Source: Pseudomonas lundensis (GTDB lineage Bacteria; Pseudomonadota; Gammaproteobacteria; Pseudomonadales; Pseudomonadaceae). From it: 46,241 nucleotides of DNA. Below are positions 8,475 to 16,602 of this stretch, one piece after another. Each line of letters starts with the position of its first letter. Within the stretch, counting starts at the first letter, position 1. The translations under genes were made by a program, and so were the position numbers. Location: positions 1-46,241 of the forward strand of contig NZ_NQKI01000037.1 in assembly GCF_002269125.1 (NCBI RefSeq), in the 5' to 3' direction. The notes below the pieces were generated by a model. It was not told the DNA's origin, did not search any database, and saw nothing but the letters and a program-made list of their open reading frames with translations.

Positions 8475-10199
8475 ATGAATAGATCCTCCGCGTTGCTCCT
8501 TGCTCTCGTCTTCCTCAGTGGCTGCCAGGCCTTGGCTCCCACGTCGCCGGATGAATCGTCCGCGCTTGAAGACGCCACTTCCGCGCCCGAAAAGCCAAAG
8601 GTCTACAGTTCTTTCAGCGAAGACACACTGTACAGCCTGTTGAGTGCCGAACTGGCGGGGCAACGTAATCGTCTGGACATTGCGCTGGGCAACTACGTGA
8701 CCCAGGCCATCAATACGCAGGACCCGGGTATCTCCGAGCGCGCATTTCGCATCGCCGAGTATCTGGGCGCCGATCAGGCCGCACTCGACACGTCGCTGAT
8801 CTGGGCCAAAAACGCCCCGGACGACCTTGAAGCCCAACGCGCCGCCGCCATTCAACTGGCGCGCAACGGCCGTTACGACGATTCCATTGTGTACATGGAA
8901 AAGGTCCTGCAAGCCAAAGGCGATACTCACTTCGACTTTTTAGCGTTGTCGGCTTCTGAATCAGACCCCGAAACCCGCAGTGGCATGTTGAAAAGCTTCG
9001 ACAACCTGCTCGCCCGGCATCCGGATAACGGCCAGCTGATTTTCGGTAAAGCCTTGCTGATGCAGCAGGATGGAGACGCAGAAGGCGCGCTCAAATTACT
9101 TGAGAAAAATCCGCCGCAAGCCGGTGAAGTCGCACCCGTGCTGTTGCGTGCCCGGATCCTGCAAAGCCTCAATCGCGGCGATGAAGCCCTGCCGTTATTG
9201 AAAAAAAGCATCCAGCAATACCCGGATGACAAGCGCCTGGCCCTCACCTACGCACGCGCACTGGTTGAGCAAAACCGTATGGATGAGGCAAAGGCGCAAT
9301 TTGCCAGCCTGGTTCAGCAATACCCTGAAGACGATGAGCTGCGCTTTTCCCTGGCGCTGGTGTGCCTCGAGGGCAAAGCCTGGAACGAAGCTGAAGGCTA
9401 TCTGCAAGAACTGATCGAACGCGACAGCCACGTGGACTCCGCCCACCTGAACCTCGGCCGTATCGCTGAAGAACGCAACGATCCGCAAGGCGCGTTGATT
9501 GAGTATGCTCAGGTTGGCCCCGGCAATGACTACTTGCCCGCCCAGTTGCGTCAGGCCGATATCCTGATTAACCACGGTCGGGGTACGGAAGCCTCTGCCA
9601 AATTGGCGGCGGCCCGCGACGAGCAACCTGATTACGCTATTCAGCTGTTTTTGATCGAAGCAGAAACGCTGAGTGCGAACAATCAGACAAACCGCGCCTG
9701 GGATGTCCTGCAACAAGCGCTGAAACAATACCCGGATGACCTGAATTTGCTCTACTCGCGCGCCATGTTGGCCGAGAAGCGCAACGACCTGCCCCAGTTG
9801 GAGAAGGACCTGCGCGCCATCATCGCCCGCGAACCTGACAATGCCATGGCATTGAACGCACTGGGTTACACCCTGTCAGATCGGACAACACGTTACGCCG
9901 AAGCCAAAGCGCTGATTCAACAGGCTTATGACATCAACCCCGACGATCCTGCCGTGCTCGACAGCCTGGGCTGGGTAAATTACCGCCTCGGCAATTTGAA
10001 TGAAGCCGAGCAGTTATTGCGCCAAGCGCTGGATCGCTTCCCGGACCAAGAAGTCGCTGCTCATCTGGGGGAAGTGCTTTGGGCCAACGGCAAACAGCGT
10101 GAAGCCAGGCAAGTCTGGGCCAAGTTCCTTAAAGACAACCCAGAAAGCCCTATCCTGCGCAAAACCGTTTTGCGTTTGACCGGATCCGAGACTCTCTAA
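8475..10199 (+). CDS. TPR-repeat outer-membrane lipoprotein (PA4667-like)
   Basis: A 574-residue lipoprotein. The signal peptide MNRSSALLLALVFLSGC has a clear lipobox (LSGC), with the lipidated cysteine at residue 17. I start at 8475 because it gives this normal signal; the longer frame from 8418 buries it. The rest is a long chain of tetratricopeptide-like helical pairs, with repeated patterns such as NPPQAG..LLRARILQSLNRGDEALPLL and ALNALGYTLSDR near 480. The family is conserved beside lolB in Pseudomonas (PA4667). Its function is not firmly known; TPR lipoproteins usually scaffold envelope complexes. No strong ribosome-binding site lies before the ATG. It is followed by lolB after three bases, so the pair is co-transcribed. 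Confidence 0.9.
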   Translation: MNRSSALLLALVFLSGCQALAPTSPDESSALEDATSAPEKPKVYSSFSEDTLYSLLSAELAGQRNRLDIALGNYVTQAINTQDPGISERAFRIAEYLGADQAALDTSLIWAKNAPDDLEAQRAAAIQLARNGRYDDSIVYMEKVLQAKGDTHFDFLALSASESDPETRSGMLKSFDNLLARHPDNGQLIFGKALLMQQDGDAEGALKLLEKNPPQAGEVAPVLLRARILQSLNRGDEALPLLKKSIQQYPDDKRLALTYARALVEQNRMDEAKAQFASLVQQYPEDDELRFSLALVCLEGKAWNEAEGYLQELIERDSHVDSAHLNLGRIAEERNDPQGALIEYAQVGPGNDYLPAQLRQADILINHGRGTEASAKLAAARDEQPDYAIQLFLIEAETLSANNQTNRAWDVLQQALKQYPDDLNLLYSRAMLAEKRNDLPQLEKDLRAIIAREPDNAMALNALGYTLSDRTTRYAEAKALIQQAYDINPDDPAVLDSLGWVNYRLGNLNEAEQLLRQALDRFPDQEVAAHLGEVLWANGKQREARQVWAKFLKDNPESPILRKTVLRLTGSETL

Positions 10200-10202
10200 A
10201 TC

Positions 10203-10829
10203 ATGCTTTATCGCAACCTGCGACACCTTATCGCCTTTAGCCTGATCGCCTTGCTGGCCGGTTGTTCGATGTTTGGCGCCCGCGAATCGGTCGAAGGCCA
10301 TGGCAGCCCCGCACTGTGGGCCGAACACAAACAGCATCTGACCCAGCTCGACGGTTGGCAGATCAACGGCAAAGTCGGCATCCGCGCCCCGAAAGACTCG
10401 GGCAGCGCCACACTGTTCTGGCTGCAACGCCAGGATTATTACGACATTCGCTTGTCCGGCCCACTCGGCCGTGGCGCGGCACGCCTGACCGGGCGCCCGG
10501 GCAAAGTCACGCTGGAAGTGGCCAATCAGGGCCGATACGATGCCGCATCCCCTGAGGAGCTACTCGGCGAACAACTGGGCTGGAGCTTGCCAGTGTCGCA
10601 CCTGGTGTGGTGGGTTCGCGGCTTGCCAGCACCGGGTAGCAAGAGTCGCGTAGCCTTGAATGCAGACAGCCGCCTGGGCGAACTGGAACAGGACGGCTGG
10701 AAAATCGAATACCTGAGCTACGTTGAGCAAAATGGCTTCTGGCTCCCGGAGCGGGTAAAACTGCACGGAACTGATTTAGACGTCACCCTGGTGGTGAAAG
10801 ATTGGCAACCCCGTCAGTTGGGACAATGA
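10203..10829 (+). CDS. lolB: Outer membrane lipoprotein receptor LolB
   Basis: A 208-residue outer membrane lipoprotein that accepts lipoproteins from the periplasmic carrier LolA and inserts them in the inner leaflet of the outer membrane. The signal peptide ends in LLAGCS, with the lipidated cysteine at residue 21. The HLTQLDGWQINGKVGIRAP segment and the later SLPVSHLVWWVRGLPAP segment are typical of LolB. The position between a TPR lipoprotein gene and ispE is the standard one (PA4668). Spacing to ispE is one base, which implies coupled translation. Confidence 0.94.
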   Translation: MLYRNLRHLIAFSLIALLAGCSMFGARESVEGHGSPALWAEHKQHLTQLDGWQINGKVGIRAPKDSGSATLFWLQRQDYYDIRLSGPLGRGAARLTGRPGKVTLEVANQGRYDAASPEELLGEQLGWSLPVSHLVWWVRGLPAPGSKSRVALNADSRLGELEQDGWKIEYLSYVEQNGFWLPERVKLHGTDLDVTLVVKDWQPRQLGQ

Positions 10830-10830
10830 C

Positions 10831-11706
10831 ATGCAAAACGATCCATTAATTTTGCCCTCCCCGGCAAAATTAAATTTGATGCTGCATATTCTCGGCCGCC
10901 GCGAAGATGGCTATCACGAACTGCAAACGCTGTTTCAATTCCTCGACTATGGCGATGAAATGACGTTTTCAGTGCGAGAGGACGGACAAATTCACCTCCT
11001 CACTGAGTTTGCAGGCGTGCCGCACGATCAAAACCTGATTGTGAAAGCGGCTCGACACCTTCAGGCACAATCCGGTTGCACGCTGGGTATTGATATCCGC
11101 ATCAAAAAAATTCTCCCCATGGGCGGTGGAATCGGTGGCGGAAGCTCCAATGCCGCGACGACATTGCTGGGCCTTAACCACCTTTGGAATCTGGGCTGGA
11201 GCCTGGACAAGCTCGCAACGCTGGGGCTAAGCCTGGGCGCGGACGTGCCAGTTTTCGTTCGGGGGCACGCAGCATTTGCCGAAGGCGTTGGTGAGATCCT
11301 GTCACCCGAATACCCCGAAGAGCCGTGGTATGTCGTACTGGTCCCGCAAGTCTCTGTAAGCACAGCAGAAATTTTTTCGCATCCTTTGTTGACACGTGAC
11401 TCTTTGCCCATTAAAGTGCGCCCCGTCCCCAAGGGAAACAGCCGAAACGACTGCGAAGCAGTAGTAACGGAGCTTTACCCAGATGTACGTAAGGCTTTGA
11501 ATTTGTTAGGTAAATATACCGAAGCAAAATTAACTGGAACTGGAAGTTGTATATTTGGGGCCTTCCCAAACGAAGCAGATGCTGATAAAGTCCTGCACCT
11601 TCTTGCAGACACCCTTACAGGGTTTGTAGCCAAAGGAAGCAACGTTTCGATGTTGCACCGAAGACTACAAGATCTGTCAAAGGAAACGGGTACACGGTAC
11701 TCGTAG
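10831..11706 (+). CDS. ispE: 4-diphosphocytidyl-2-C-methyl-D-erythritol kinase
   Basis: A 291-residue GHMP kinase that phosphorylates CDP-methylerythritol in the MEP isoprenoid pathway. The ATP-binding motif GGGIGGGSSN is at 98-107. The predicted catalytic Lys13 (PAKLN) and Asp138 (LGADVP) are present. The third GHMP motif, KLTGTGSCIFG, lies near 230-241. The protein ends in about ten residues (DLSKETGTRYS) that I do not expect from Pseudomonas homologues. The last third uses codons that are rare in the neighbours (TTA, ATA, AGA, GGA) and is visibly AT-rich around 11500-11560. The gene ends ten bases before tRNA-Gln. Confidence 0.95.
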   Translation: MQNDPLILPSPAKLNLMLHILGRREDGYHELQTLFQFLDYGDEMTFSVREDGQIHLLTEFAGVPHDQNLIVKAARHLQAQSGCTLGIDIRIKKILPMGGGIGGGSSNAATTLLGLNHLWNLGWSLDKLATLGLSLGADVPVFVRGHAAFAEGVGEILSPEYPEEPWYVVLVPQVSVSTAEIFSHPLLTRDSLPIKVRPVPKGNSRNDCEAVVTELYPDVRKALNLLGKYTEAKLTGTGSCIFGAFPNEADADKVLHLLADTLTGFVAKGSNVSMLHRRLQDLSKETGTRYS

Positions 11707-11716
11707 CAACAGATAC

Positions 11717-11791
11717 AGGGGCGTCGCCAAGCGGTAAGGCAGCAGGTTTTGATCCTGCCATGCGTTGGTTCGAATCCAGCCGCCCCTGCCA
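11717..11791 (+). tRNA. tRNA-Gln (anticodon TTG)
   Basis: A 75-base cloverleaf. The acceptor stem AGGGGCG pairs with CGCCCCT, followed by discriminator G and encoded CCA (11789-11791). The anticodon stem GCAGG/CCTGC encloses the loop TTTTGAT with anticodon TTG at 11749-11751. The T arm contains GGTTCGAATCC. The gene lies between ispE and prs, as in P. aeruginosa, and probably shares the upstream operon transcript. The first base pair is A-T, whereas I remember T-A or T-G-like ends for gamma-proteobacterial tRNA-Gln; this is a small variation. Confidence 0.96.
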
Positions 11792-11836
11792 TTTCTTATA
11801 CTCATCCAGGTTACCCTCAGCCTTCAGGTACTGCGC

Positions 11837-12778
11837 GTGTCCAAGATGATGGTCTTTACGGGGAACGCTAACCCCGATCTGGCTCGGCGTGTCGTACGTC
11901 AGCTGCATATCCCACTCGGTGACATTTCTGTCGGTAAGTTTTCCGACGGCGAGATTACCGCTGAGATTAATGAAAATGTCCGCGGTAAAGACGTTTTCAT
12001 CATTCAGCCGACTTGTGCTCCGACCAACGATAACCTGATGGAACTCGTCGTGATGGCTGATGCCTTCCGCCGCTCCTCAGCGACTCGTATTACTGCTGTT
12101 ATTCCTTACTTTGGTTATGCCCGTCAGGATCGCCGTCCGCGTTCCGCACGTGTGGCTATCAGCGCAAAAGTTGTTGCTGACATGCTTACCGTTGTCGGCA
12201 TTGACCGTGTTCTCACGGTTGATTTGCATGCTGACCAAATCCAGGGTTTCTTCGATATTCCTGTAGATAACATCTATGGCTCCCCAGTATTGGTGGATGA
12301 CATCGAAGATCAGCGCTTTGAAAACCTTATGATCGTGTCCCCGGATATCGGCGGCGTCGTGCGTGCACGTGCTGTTGCCAAATCCCTGGGCGTTGATCTG
12401 GGTATCATCGACAAACGCCGTGAGAAAGCCAATCACTCGGAAGTGATGCATATCATTGGTGATGTCGAAGGGCGTACCTGCATTCTGGTTGATGACATGG
12501 TCGATACCGCCGGCACTTTGTGCCACGCGGCTAAAGCCTTGAAAGAGCATGGCGCTGCCAAAGTGTTCGCCTACTGCACACACCCTGTGCTGTCGGGTCG
12601 GGCAATCGAGAATATCGAAAATTCCATGCTGGACGAGCTGGTGGTGACCAACACCATTCCGCTGTCCGCAGCCGCACAAGCCTGTTCGCGTATCCGTCAA
12701 TTGGATATCGCACCGGTTGTGGCTGAAGCGGTTCGCCGCATCAGCAACGAAGAATCGATCAGCGCGATGTTCCGATAA
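11837..12778 (+). CDS. prs: Ribose-phosphate pyrophosphokinase
   Basis: A 313-residue PRPP synthetase that makes phosphoribosyl pyrophosphate from ribose 5-phosphate and ATP for nucleotide, histidine, tryptophan and NAD synthesis. Visible motifs are the RQDRRPRSARVAISAK segment near 96-111, the Mg-binding signature VLTVDLHADQIQGFF near 124, and the PRPP-binding loop CILVDDMVDTAGT near 215-227. I start at the GTG at 11837 (MSKMMVFTGNANP), with AGG eight bases upstream. Starting at ATG 11846 would shorten a conserved N-terminus. It ends before a strong terminator, which closes the lolB-ispE-tRNA-prs unit. Confidence 0.97.
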   Translation: MSKMMVFTGNANPDLARRVVRQLHIPLGDISVGKFSDGEITAEINENVRGKDVFIIQPTCAPTNDNLMELVVMADAFRRSSATRITAVIPYFGYARQDRRPRSARVAISAKVVADMLTVVGIDRVLTVDLHADQIQGFFDIPVDNIYGSPVLVDDIEDQRFENLMIVSPDIGGVVRARAVAKSLGVDLGIIDKRREKANHSEVMHIIGDVEGRTCILVDDMVDTAGTLCHAAKALKEHGAAKVFAYCTHPVLSGRAIENIENSMLDELVVTNTIPLSAAAQACSRIRQLDIAPVVAEAVRRISNEESISAMFR

Positions 12779-12816
12779 GGGCCCTGCCCTTCACGAATGT
12801 CTCGTTGACGAAAAGC

Positions 12817-12853
12817 GCCCCGCCCCAACAGCCTGTTGGGGCGGGGCTTTTTT
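12817..12853 (+). terminator. Rho-independent terminator after prs
   Basis: A GC-rich stem (GCCCCGCCCCAACA pairing with TGTTGGGGCGGGGC) with a four-base loop is followed by six T residues. It lies 38 bases after the prs stop and separates prs from rplY. Confidence 0.93.
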
Positions 12854-12918
12854 GCCCATACCGTCCATAGCGCTGGTCGCAAACGCTAGGCCGGATGTGG
12901 TTATTTTGGAGATACAAC

Positions 12919-13509
12919 ATGAACGAATTTACTCTGAATGCTGAAGTGCGTTCCGACCTGGGGAAAGGTGCGAGCCGCCGCCTGCGTCGTCTCGCAAGCC
13001 TGGTTCCAGCTGTAGTTTACGGTGGCGAAAAAGCCCCTGAATCCATCAGCCTGCTGGCTAAAGAAGTTGCCAAGCTGCTCGAAAACGAAGCGGCTTACAG
13101 CCACGTTATCGAACTGACTGTTGGCGGCACCAAGCAAAACGTAATCATCAAAGCTCTGCAGCGTCACCCGGCCAAAGGCCACGTGATGCACGCTGACTTC
13201 GTACGCGTTGTTGCCGGTCAGAAGCTGACTGCAATCGTTCCAGTTCACTTCGTTGGTGAAGCTGCTCCGATCAAGAAAGGCGGCGAGATCTCGCACGTTG
13301 TTGCTGAAATCGAAGTTTCCTGCCTGCCAAAAGACCTGCCTGAATTCATCGAAGTTGACCTGGCTAACGCCGAAGTCGGCTCGATCATTCACCTGTCGGA
13401 CATCACCGCTCCTAAAGGCGTTGAGTTCGTAGCACTGGCACACGGTAACGACCTGGCAGTAGCCAACGTTCACGCTCCACGTGTTGCACCAGAAGCTGAA
13501 GCAGAGTAA
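12919..13509 (+). CDS. rplY: 50S ribosomal protein L25 (long Ctc/TL5 form)
   Basis: A 196-residue L25 protein that binds 5S rRNA. The N-terminal 5S-binding domain (NAEVRSDLGKGASRRLRR, then VPAVVYGG near 35) is followed by the extra C-terminal TL5-type domain from about residue 95. That domain includes VHFVGEAAPIKKGGEISH and VSCLPKDLPEFIEVDL, and the protein ends in an acidic tail. I use the ATG at 12919, with TTGGAG eight to ten bases upstream; the longer frame begins with unrelated residues. As in P. aeruginosa it follows prs. Codon use is strongly biased, as expected for a ribosomal protein. Confidence 0.96.
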   Translation: MNEFTLNAEVRSDLGKGASRRLRRLASLVPAVVYGGEKAPESISLLAKEVAKLLENEAAYSHVIELTVGGTKQNVIIKALQRHPAKGHVMHADFVRVVAGQKLTAIVPVHFVGEAAPIKKGGEISHVVAEIEVSCLPKDLPEFIEVDLANAEVGSIIHLSDITAPKGVEFVALAHGNDLAVANVHAPRVAPEAEAE

Positions 13510-13567
13510 TTCATTACTCTGTCTGGAGTTTTGAGGAACATCGCGAGCTAACACGCAGCGAGTAAAG

Positions 13568-13614
13568 CGGACAAGATCGCGAAGTTTACTCATGTAAACC
13601 CGCATTTTTGTCCG
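13568..13614 (+). other. Nested inverted repeat between rplY and pth
   Basis: The arms CGGACAA (13568-13574) and TTGTCCG (13608-13614) enclose a second perfect hairpin, GTTTAC-TCAT-GTAAAC (13584-13599). A run of four T follows at 13615. It could act as a weak terminator, an RNA stability element or a processing site in the rplY-pth transcript. The rest of the 163-base spacer holds no gene that I can support. Confidence 0.5.
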
Positions 13615-13641
13615 TTTTCGCCGCTACTGCCAGCGGTGATG

Positions 13642-13650
13642 TTATCCACA
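13642..13650 (+). promoter_or_regulatory. Perfect DnaA-box sequence upstream of pth
   Basis: TTATCCACA is identical to the consensus DnaA box and lies 22 bases before the pth start codon. A single box need not be functional; nine-base matches also occur by chance about once per few hundred kilobases on two strands. Confidence 0.4.
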
Positions 13651-13672
13651 ACTCCATAGAAGGGCCCTTGTC

Positions 13673-14257
13673 GTGACCGCCATAAAACTGATCGTTGGCC
13701 TGGGAAATCCAGGCACCGAATACGAACAGACCCGGCATAACGCAGGGGCCCTTTTTGTTGAGCGTCTCGCGTCGGCACACGGGGTCAACCTCGTTGCGGA
13801 CCGCAAGTATTTTGGCCTGACCGGGCGATTCAGCCATCAGGGTCAGGATGTTCGTCTGTTGATTCCCACCACCTATATGAACCGAAGCGGCCAAGCCGTT
13901 GCGGCGCTTGCCGGTTTCTACCGTATTGCACCCGAATCCATATTGGTGGCCCACGACGAACTCGATCTCCCGCCAGGCGTTGCCAAGCTTAAACTGGGTG
14001 GCGGCCACGGAGGTCACAACGGGCTGCGCGACATCATCGCGCAACTGGGGAACAACAATAATTTCTACCGTCTGCGGCTCGGCATTGGCCACCCAGGCGT
14101 CGCCAGCATGGTCTCCAATTTTGTCCTGGGTCGCGCGCCGCGCGCCGAACAGGAAAAGCTGGATGCCAGCATCGATTTTGCCCTCGGCGTGCTGCCGGAT
14201 ATCCTCGCCGGGGAATGGAACCGTGCGATGAAAAACCTGCACAGCCAGAAGGCCTGA
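13673..14257 (+). CDS. pth: Peptidyl-tRNA hydrolase
   Basis: A 194-residue hydrolase that frees tRNA from peptidyl-tRNA dropped by ribosomes. Motifs are VGLGNPG (8-14), TRHNAG with the catalytic His22, NRSG near 70 and the VAHDELDLPPG segment near 93. The start is GTG at 13673, with AAGGG about nine bases upstream; no better ATG exists before the conserved N-terminus. ychF follows after 23 bases, the standard pth-ychF pair of gammaproteobacteria. Confidence 0.96.
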   Translation: MTAIKLIVGLGNPGTEYEQTRHNAGALFVERLASAHGVNLVADRKYFGLTGRFSHQGQDVRLLIPTTYMNRSGQAVAALAGFYRIAPESILVAHDELDLPPGVAKLKLGGGHGGHNGLRDIIAQLGNNNNFYRLRLGIGHPGVASMVSNFVLGRAPRAEQEKLDASIDFALGVLPDILAGEWNRAMKNLHSQKA

Positions 14258-14280
14258 CTCTTTATCCGAGGGGAAACACC

Positions 14281-15381
14281 ATGGGATTCAACTGCGGCAT
14301 CGTCGGCCTGCCTAACGTCGGCAAGTCCACCCTGTTCAACGCCCTGACCAAATCCGGTATTGCGGCTGAGAACTTCCCCTTCTGCACGATCGAGCCTAAC
14401 ACCGGCATCGTGCCGATGCCCGATTCGCGTCTGGACGCACTGGCTGCCATTGTGAACCCGGAGCGCGTGCTGCCGACCACCATGGAATTCGTCGATATTG
14501 CAGGCCTGGTAGCGGGCGCCTCCAAAGGTGAAGGCCTGGGTAACAAGTTCCTGGCCAACATCCGCGAGACCGATGCAATCGCTCACGTTGTCCGCTGCTT
14601 TGAAGATGAAAACGTGATCCACGTTTCCAACAGCGTTGACCCGAAACGCGACATCGAAATCATTGACCTTGAACTGATCTTCGCTGACCTCGACAGCTGC
14701 GAAAAACAGTTGCAGAAAGTGGCGCGCAACGCCAAAGGCGGCGACAAAGAAGCCGTGGCTCAAAAAGCCCTGCTTGAACAGCTGATCGCCCACTTCACCG
14801 AAGGCAAACCAGCCCGCAGCCTGATCAAGAACATGTCCGCAGACGAAAAAGCCATCATCCGTGGCTTCCACCTGCTGACCACCAAGCCGGTGATGTACAT
14901 CGCCAACGTGGCTGAAGACGGCTTTGAGAACAACCCGTTCCTCGACGTGGTCATGGCCATAGCCGAAGAAGAAGGTGCAATGGTAGTTCCGGTCTGCAAC
15001 AAGATCGAAGCTGAAATTGCCGAGCTGGAAGAAGGCGAAGAAAAGGACATGTTCCTGGAAGCGCTGGGCCTCGAAGAGCCAGGCTTGAACCGTGTTATCC
15101 GCGCCGGTTACCAGATGCTGAACCTGCAAACCTACTTCACGGCTGGCGTTAAAGAAGTACGCGCCTGGACTGTGAAAGTGGGCGCAACGGCCCCGCAGGC
15201 CGCCGCAGTGATTCACACCGACTTCGAAAAAGGTTTCATCCGCGCCGAAGTCATCGCCTACGACGATTTCATCCAGTACAAGGGTGAGGCTGGCGCCAAG
15301 ACTGCTGGCAAATGGCGTCTTGAAGGCAAGGACTACATCGTCAAAGACGGTGACGTTCTGCACTTCCGTTTCAACGTGTAA
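14281..15381 (+). CDS. ychF: Redox-regulated ribosome-binding ATPase YchF
   Basis: A 366-residue Obg-family P-loop protein. The Walker A motif is GLPNVGKST (9-17), followed by the FPFCTIEPN switch I-like segment and DIAGLV (near 66-71). The nucleotide-specificity motif reads NKIE, not NKxD, which fits the known preference of YchF for ATP over GTP. A central coiled-coil region is followed by the C-terminal TGS domain (TYFTAGVKEVRAWTVK onward). A good ribosome-binding site (GAGGGG) precedes the ATG. In E. coli, YchF binds ribosomes and affects catalase and stress responses. A terminator follows. Confidence 0.97.
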   Translation: MGFNCGIVGLPNVGKSTLFNALTKSGIAAENFPFCTIEPNTGIVPMPDSRLDALAAIVNPERVLPTTMEFVDIAGLVAGASKGEGLGNKFLANIRETDAIAHVVRCFEDENVIHVSNSVDPKRDIEIIDLELIFADLDSCEKQLQKVARNAKGGDKEAVAQKALLEQLIAHFTEGKPARSLIKNMSADEKAIIRGFHLLTTKPVMYIANVAEDGFENNPFLDVVMAIAEEEGAMVVPVCNKIEAEIAELEEGEEKDMFLEALGLEEPGLNRVIRAGYQMLNLQTYFTAGVKEVRAWTVKVGATAPQAAAVIHTDFEKGFIRAEVIAYDDFIQYKGEAGAKTAGKWRLEGKDYIVKDGDVLHFRFNV

Positions 15382-15394
15382 CCATTACACGTAT

Positions 15395-15423
15395 AAAAAC
15401 CGCGCTCAGGCGCGGTTTTTTTT
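15395..15423 (+). terminator. Rho-independent terminator after ychF
   Basis: The hairpin AAAACCGCGC-TCAG-GCGCGGTTTT is followed by further T residues. It lies 14 bases after the ychF stop and closes the rplY-pth-ychF unit. Confidence 0.93.
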
Positions 15424-15515
15424 GGCCCCGCAATTGATTCAAGTTCCTTCGCGCACCCTACCCGCCCGCTAAGGTCTATGGTTATCACCACGGTCAATCA
15501 ACATTGGGAGCCTGA

Positions 15516-16574
15516 ATGATTACCCGCCCCAACTTCCTGAGTCGCTACATCGATTCGCTGGTCGAGAAAATCAAATCCCGCTGGTCTTCAGGGTGGCGTG
15601 ATGCACTGGCTTCGGCTATCGCCGCCGCGCTGGCATGGGTTCTGGCCAAGCATTTGTTTGGGCATGAGCATCCGGTATTTGCCGCCATCAGCGCCGTCGT
15701 CTGCCTGGCACCCGGGCTGCCCAGCCACGGCAAACAAGCCGTAGGACTGATGGTGGGTGTCGCCACCGGGATCATCGTGGGCGAAGCGGCGCTCTGGCTG
15801 CCTGACGGCTACCCGTTGCTGCGTATCGGGTTTGCCACGTTTTCGGCCATCGCCATCGCGGCGCTCTATGGCTTGGGGGCGGTAGTGCCGATCCAGGCGG
15901 GGGTTTCCGCCGTCCTGATGCTCGCTGTCGGGCCTGAAAGCGCCGGGTTTGTTCGCATGCTGGATGTGTTGGTCGGCGCCGGCGTGGGGTTGGTGTTCAG
16001 TCAAATCCTCCTGACCCCTAACCCCATAGGAATCATTGATAGCTCGGCCAAGGATTTGCTGGAAAAGCTGGCCAGAGGGTTCAGTAAAAACCTGCAATCG
16101 CTGGAAGAGAACGACGCCAACAAAGCCAAAAATGCCGTGCTGATTTTCTCTGCGGCCCACGACAGCCTCATCGCGCTCGAAACAGGCATCAGTAGCGCCC
16201 GCAATACTGCGCGCTGGACGTTGCGCGGACGCTTTGTATCGCGGGAGGTCAAAGATATCGCCAGCCGTTACGAGCGTCATGCCGTACGCCTGTACGCCAG
16301 CTCGCTGCTGTTTGCAGAAGCCTTTGCCGATGCCTTGCGCAAGGAGCAGGGATCGCCGCCTGCGTCATTGCACGAGCGGCTGGCGAGCGTGGCATCGGGC
16401 TGTGCAGCGATCGCCAGTGACAATGAGCGCCCAGTGTTGCTGCCCGTGGCGCCCGACGATGTCGCAGATGCAGTGTCGGGCCCCTGGCAACTGTGCATGC
16501 AGCACTTGAGCACCGTTGAAAGCGCTCTCCTGACGTTTGGTTTTACGACTCAAAGCGAAAAGCTTGCCCCTTAA
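15516..16574 (+). CDS. FUSC / aromatic acid exporter-like membrane protein
   Basis: A 352-residue protein. The N-terminal half (about 28-170) has five or six hydrophobic segments, including ALASAIAAALAWVLAKHLFG and PVFAAISAVVCLAPGLPSHG, the pattern of the fusaric acid resistance/aromatic acid exporter (FUSC) fold. The C-terminal half is soluble and helical (SSAKDLLEKLARGFSKNLQSLEEND onward). Single-half members of this size exist and probably act as oligomers. The substrate is unknown. The ATG has GGGAG eight bases upstream. The gene stands alone between the ychF terminator and the convergent MFS gene, whose stop is 29 bases away. Confidence 0.75.
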   Translation: MITRPNFLSRYIDSLVEKIKSRWSSGWRDALASAIAAALAWVLAKHLFGHEHPVFAAISAVVCLAPGLPSHGKQAVGLMVGVATGIIVGEAALWLPDGYPLLRIGFATFSAIAIAALYGLGAVVPIQAGVSAVLMLAVGPESAGFVRMLDVLVGAGVGLVFSQILLTPNPIGIIDSSAKDLLEKLARGFSKNLQSLEENDANKAKNAVLIFSAAHDSLIALETGISSARNTARWTLRGRFVSREVKDIASRYERHAVRLYASSLLFAEAFADALRKEQGSPPASLHERLASVASGCAAIASDNERPVLLPVAPDDVADAVSGPWQLCMQHLSTVESALLTFGFTTQSEKLAP

Positions 16575-16602
16575 GCACCGGTACAGAGGCTTGCTTCGCC
16601 GC

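Noticed and set aside
12901..13605. A 234-residue minus-strand frame opposite rplY
   Set aside because: It overlaps the whole L25 gene, whose codon bias explains the open antisense frame.
14065..15363. A 432-residue minus-strand frame opposite pth-ychF
   Set aside because: It is antisense to well-recognised pth and ychF genes, is a product of GC-biased codon use, and has no family match or ribosome-binding site.
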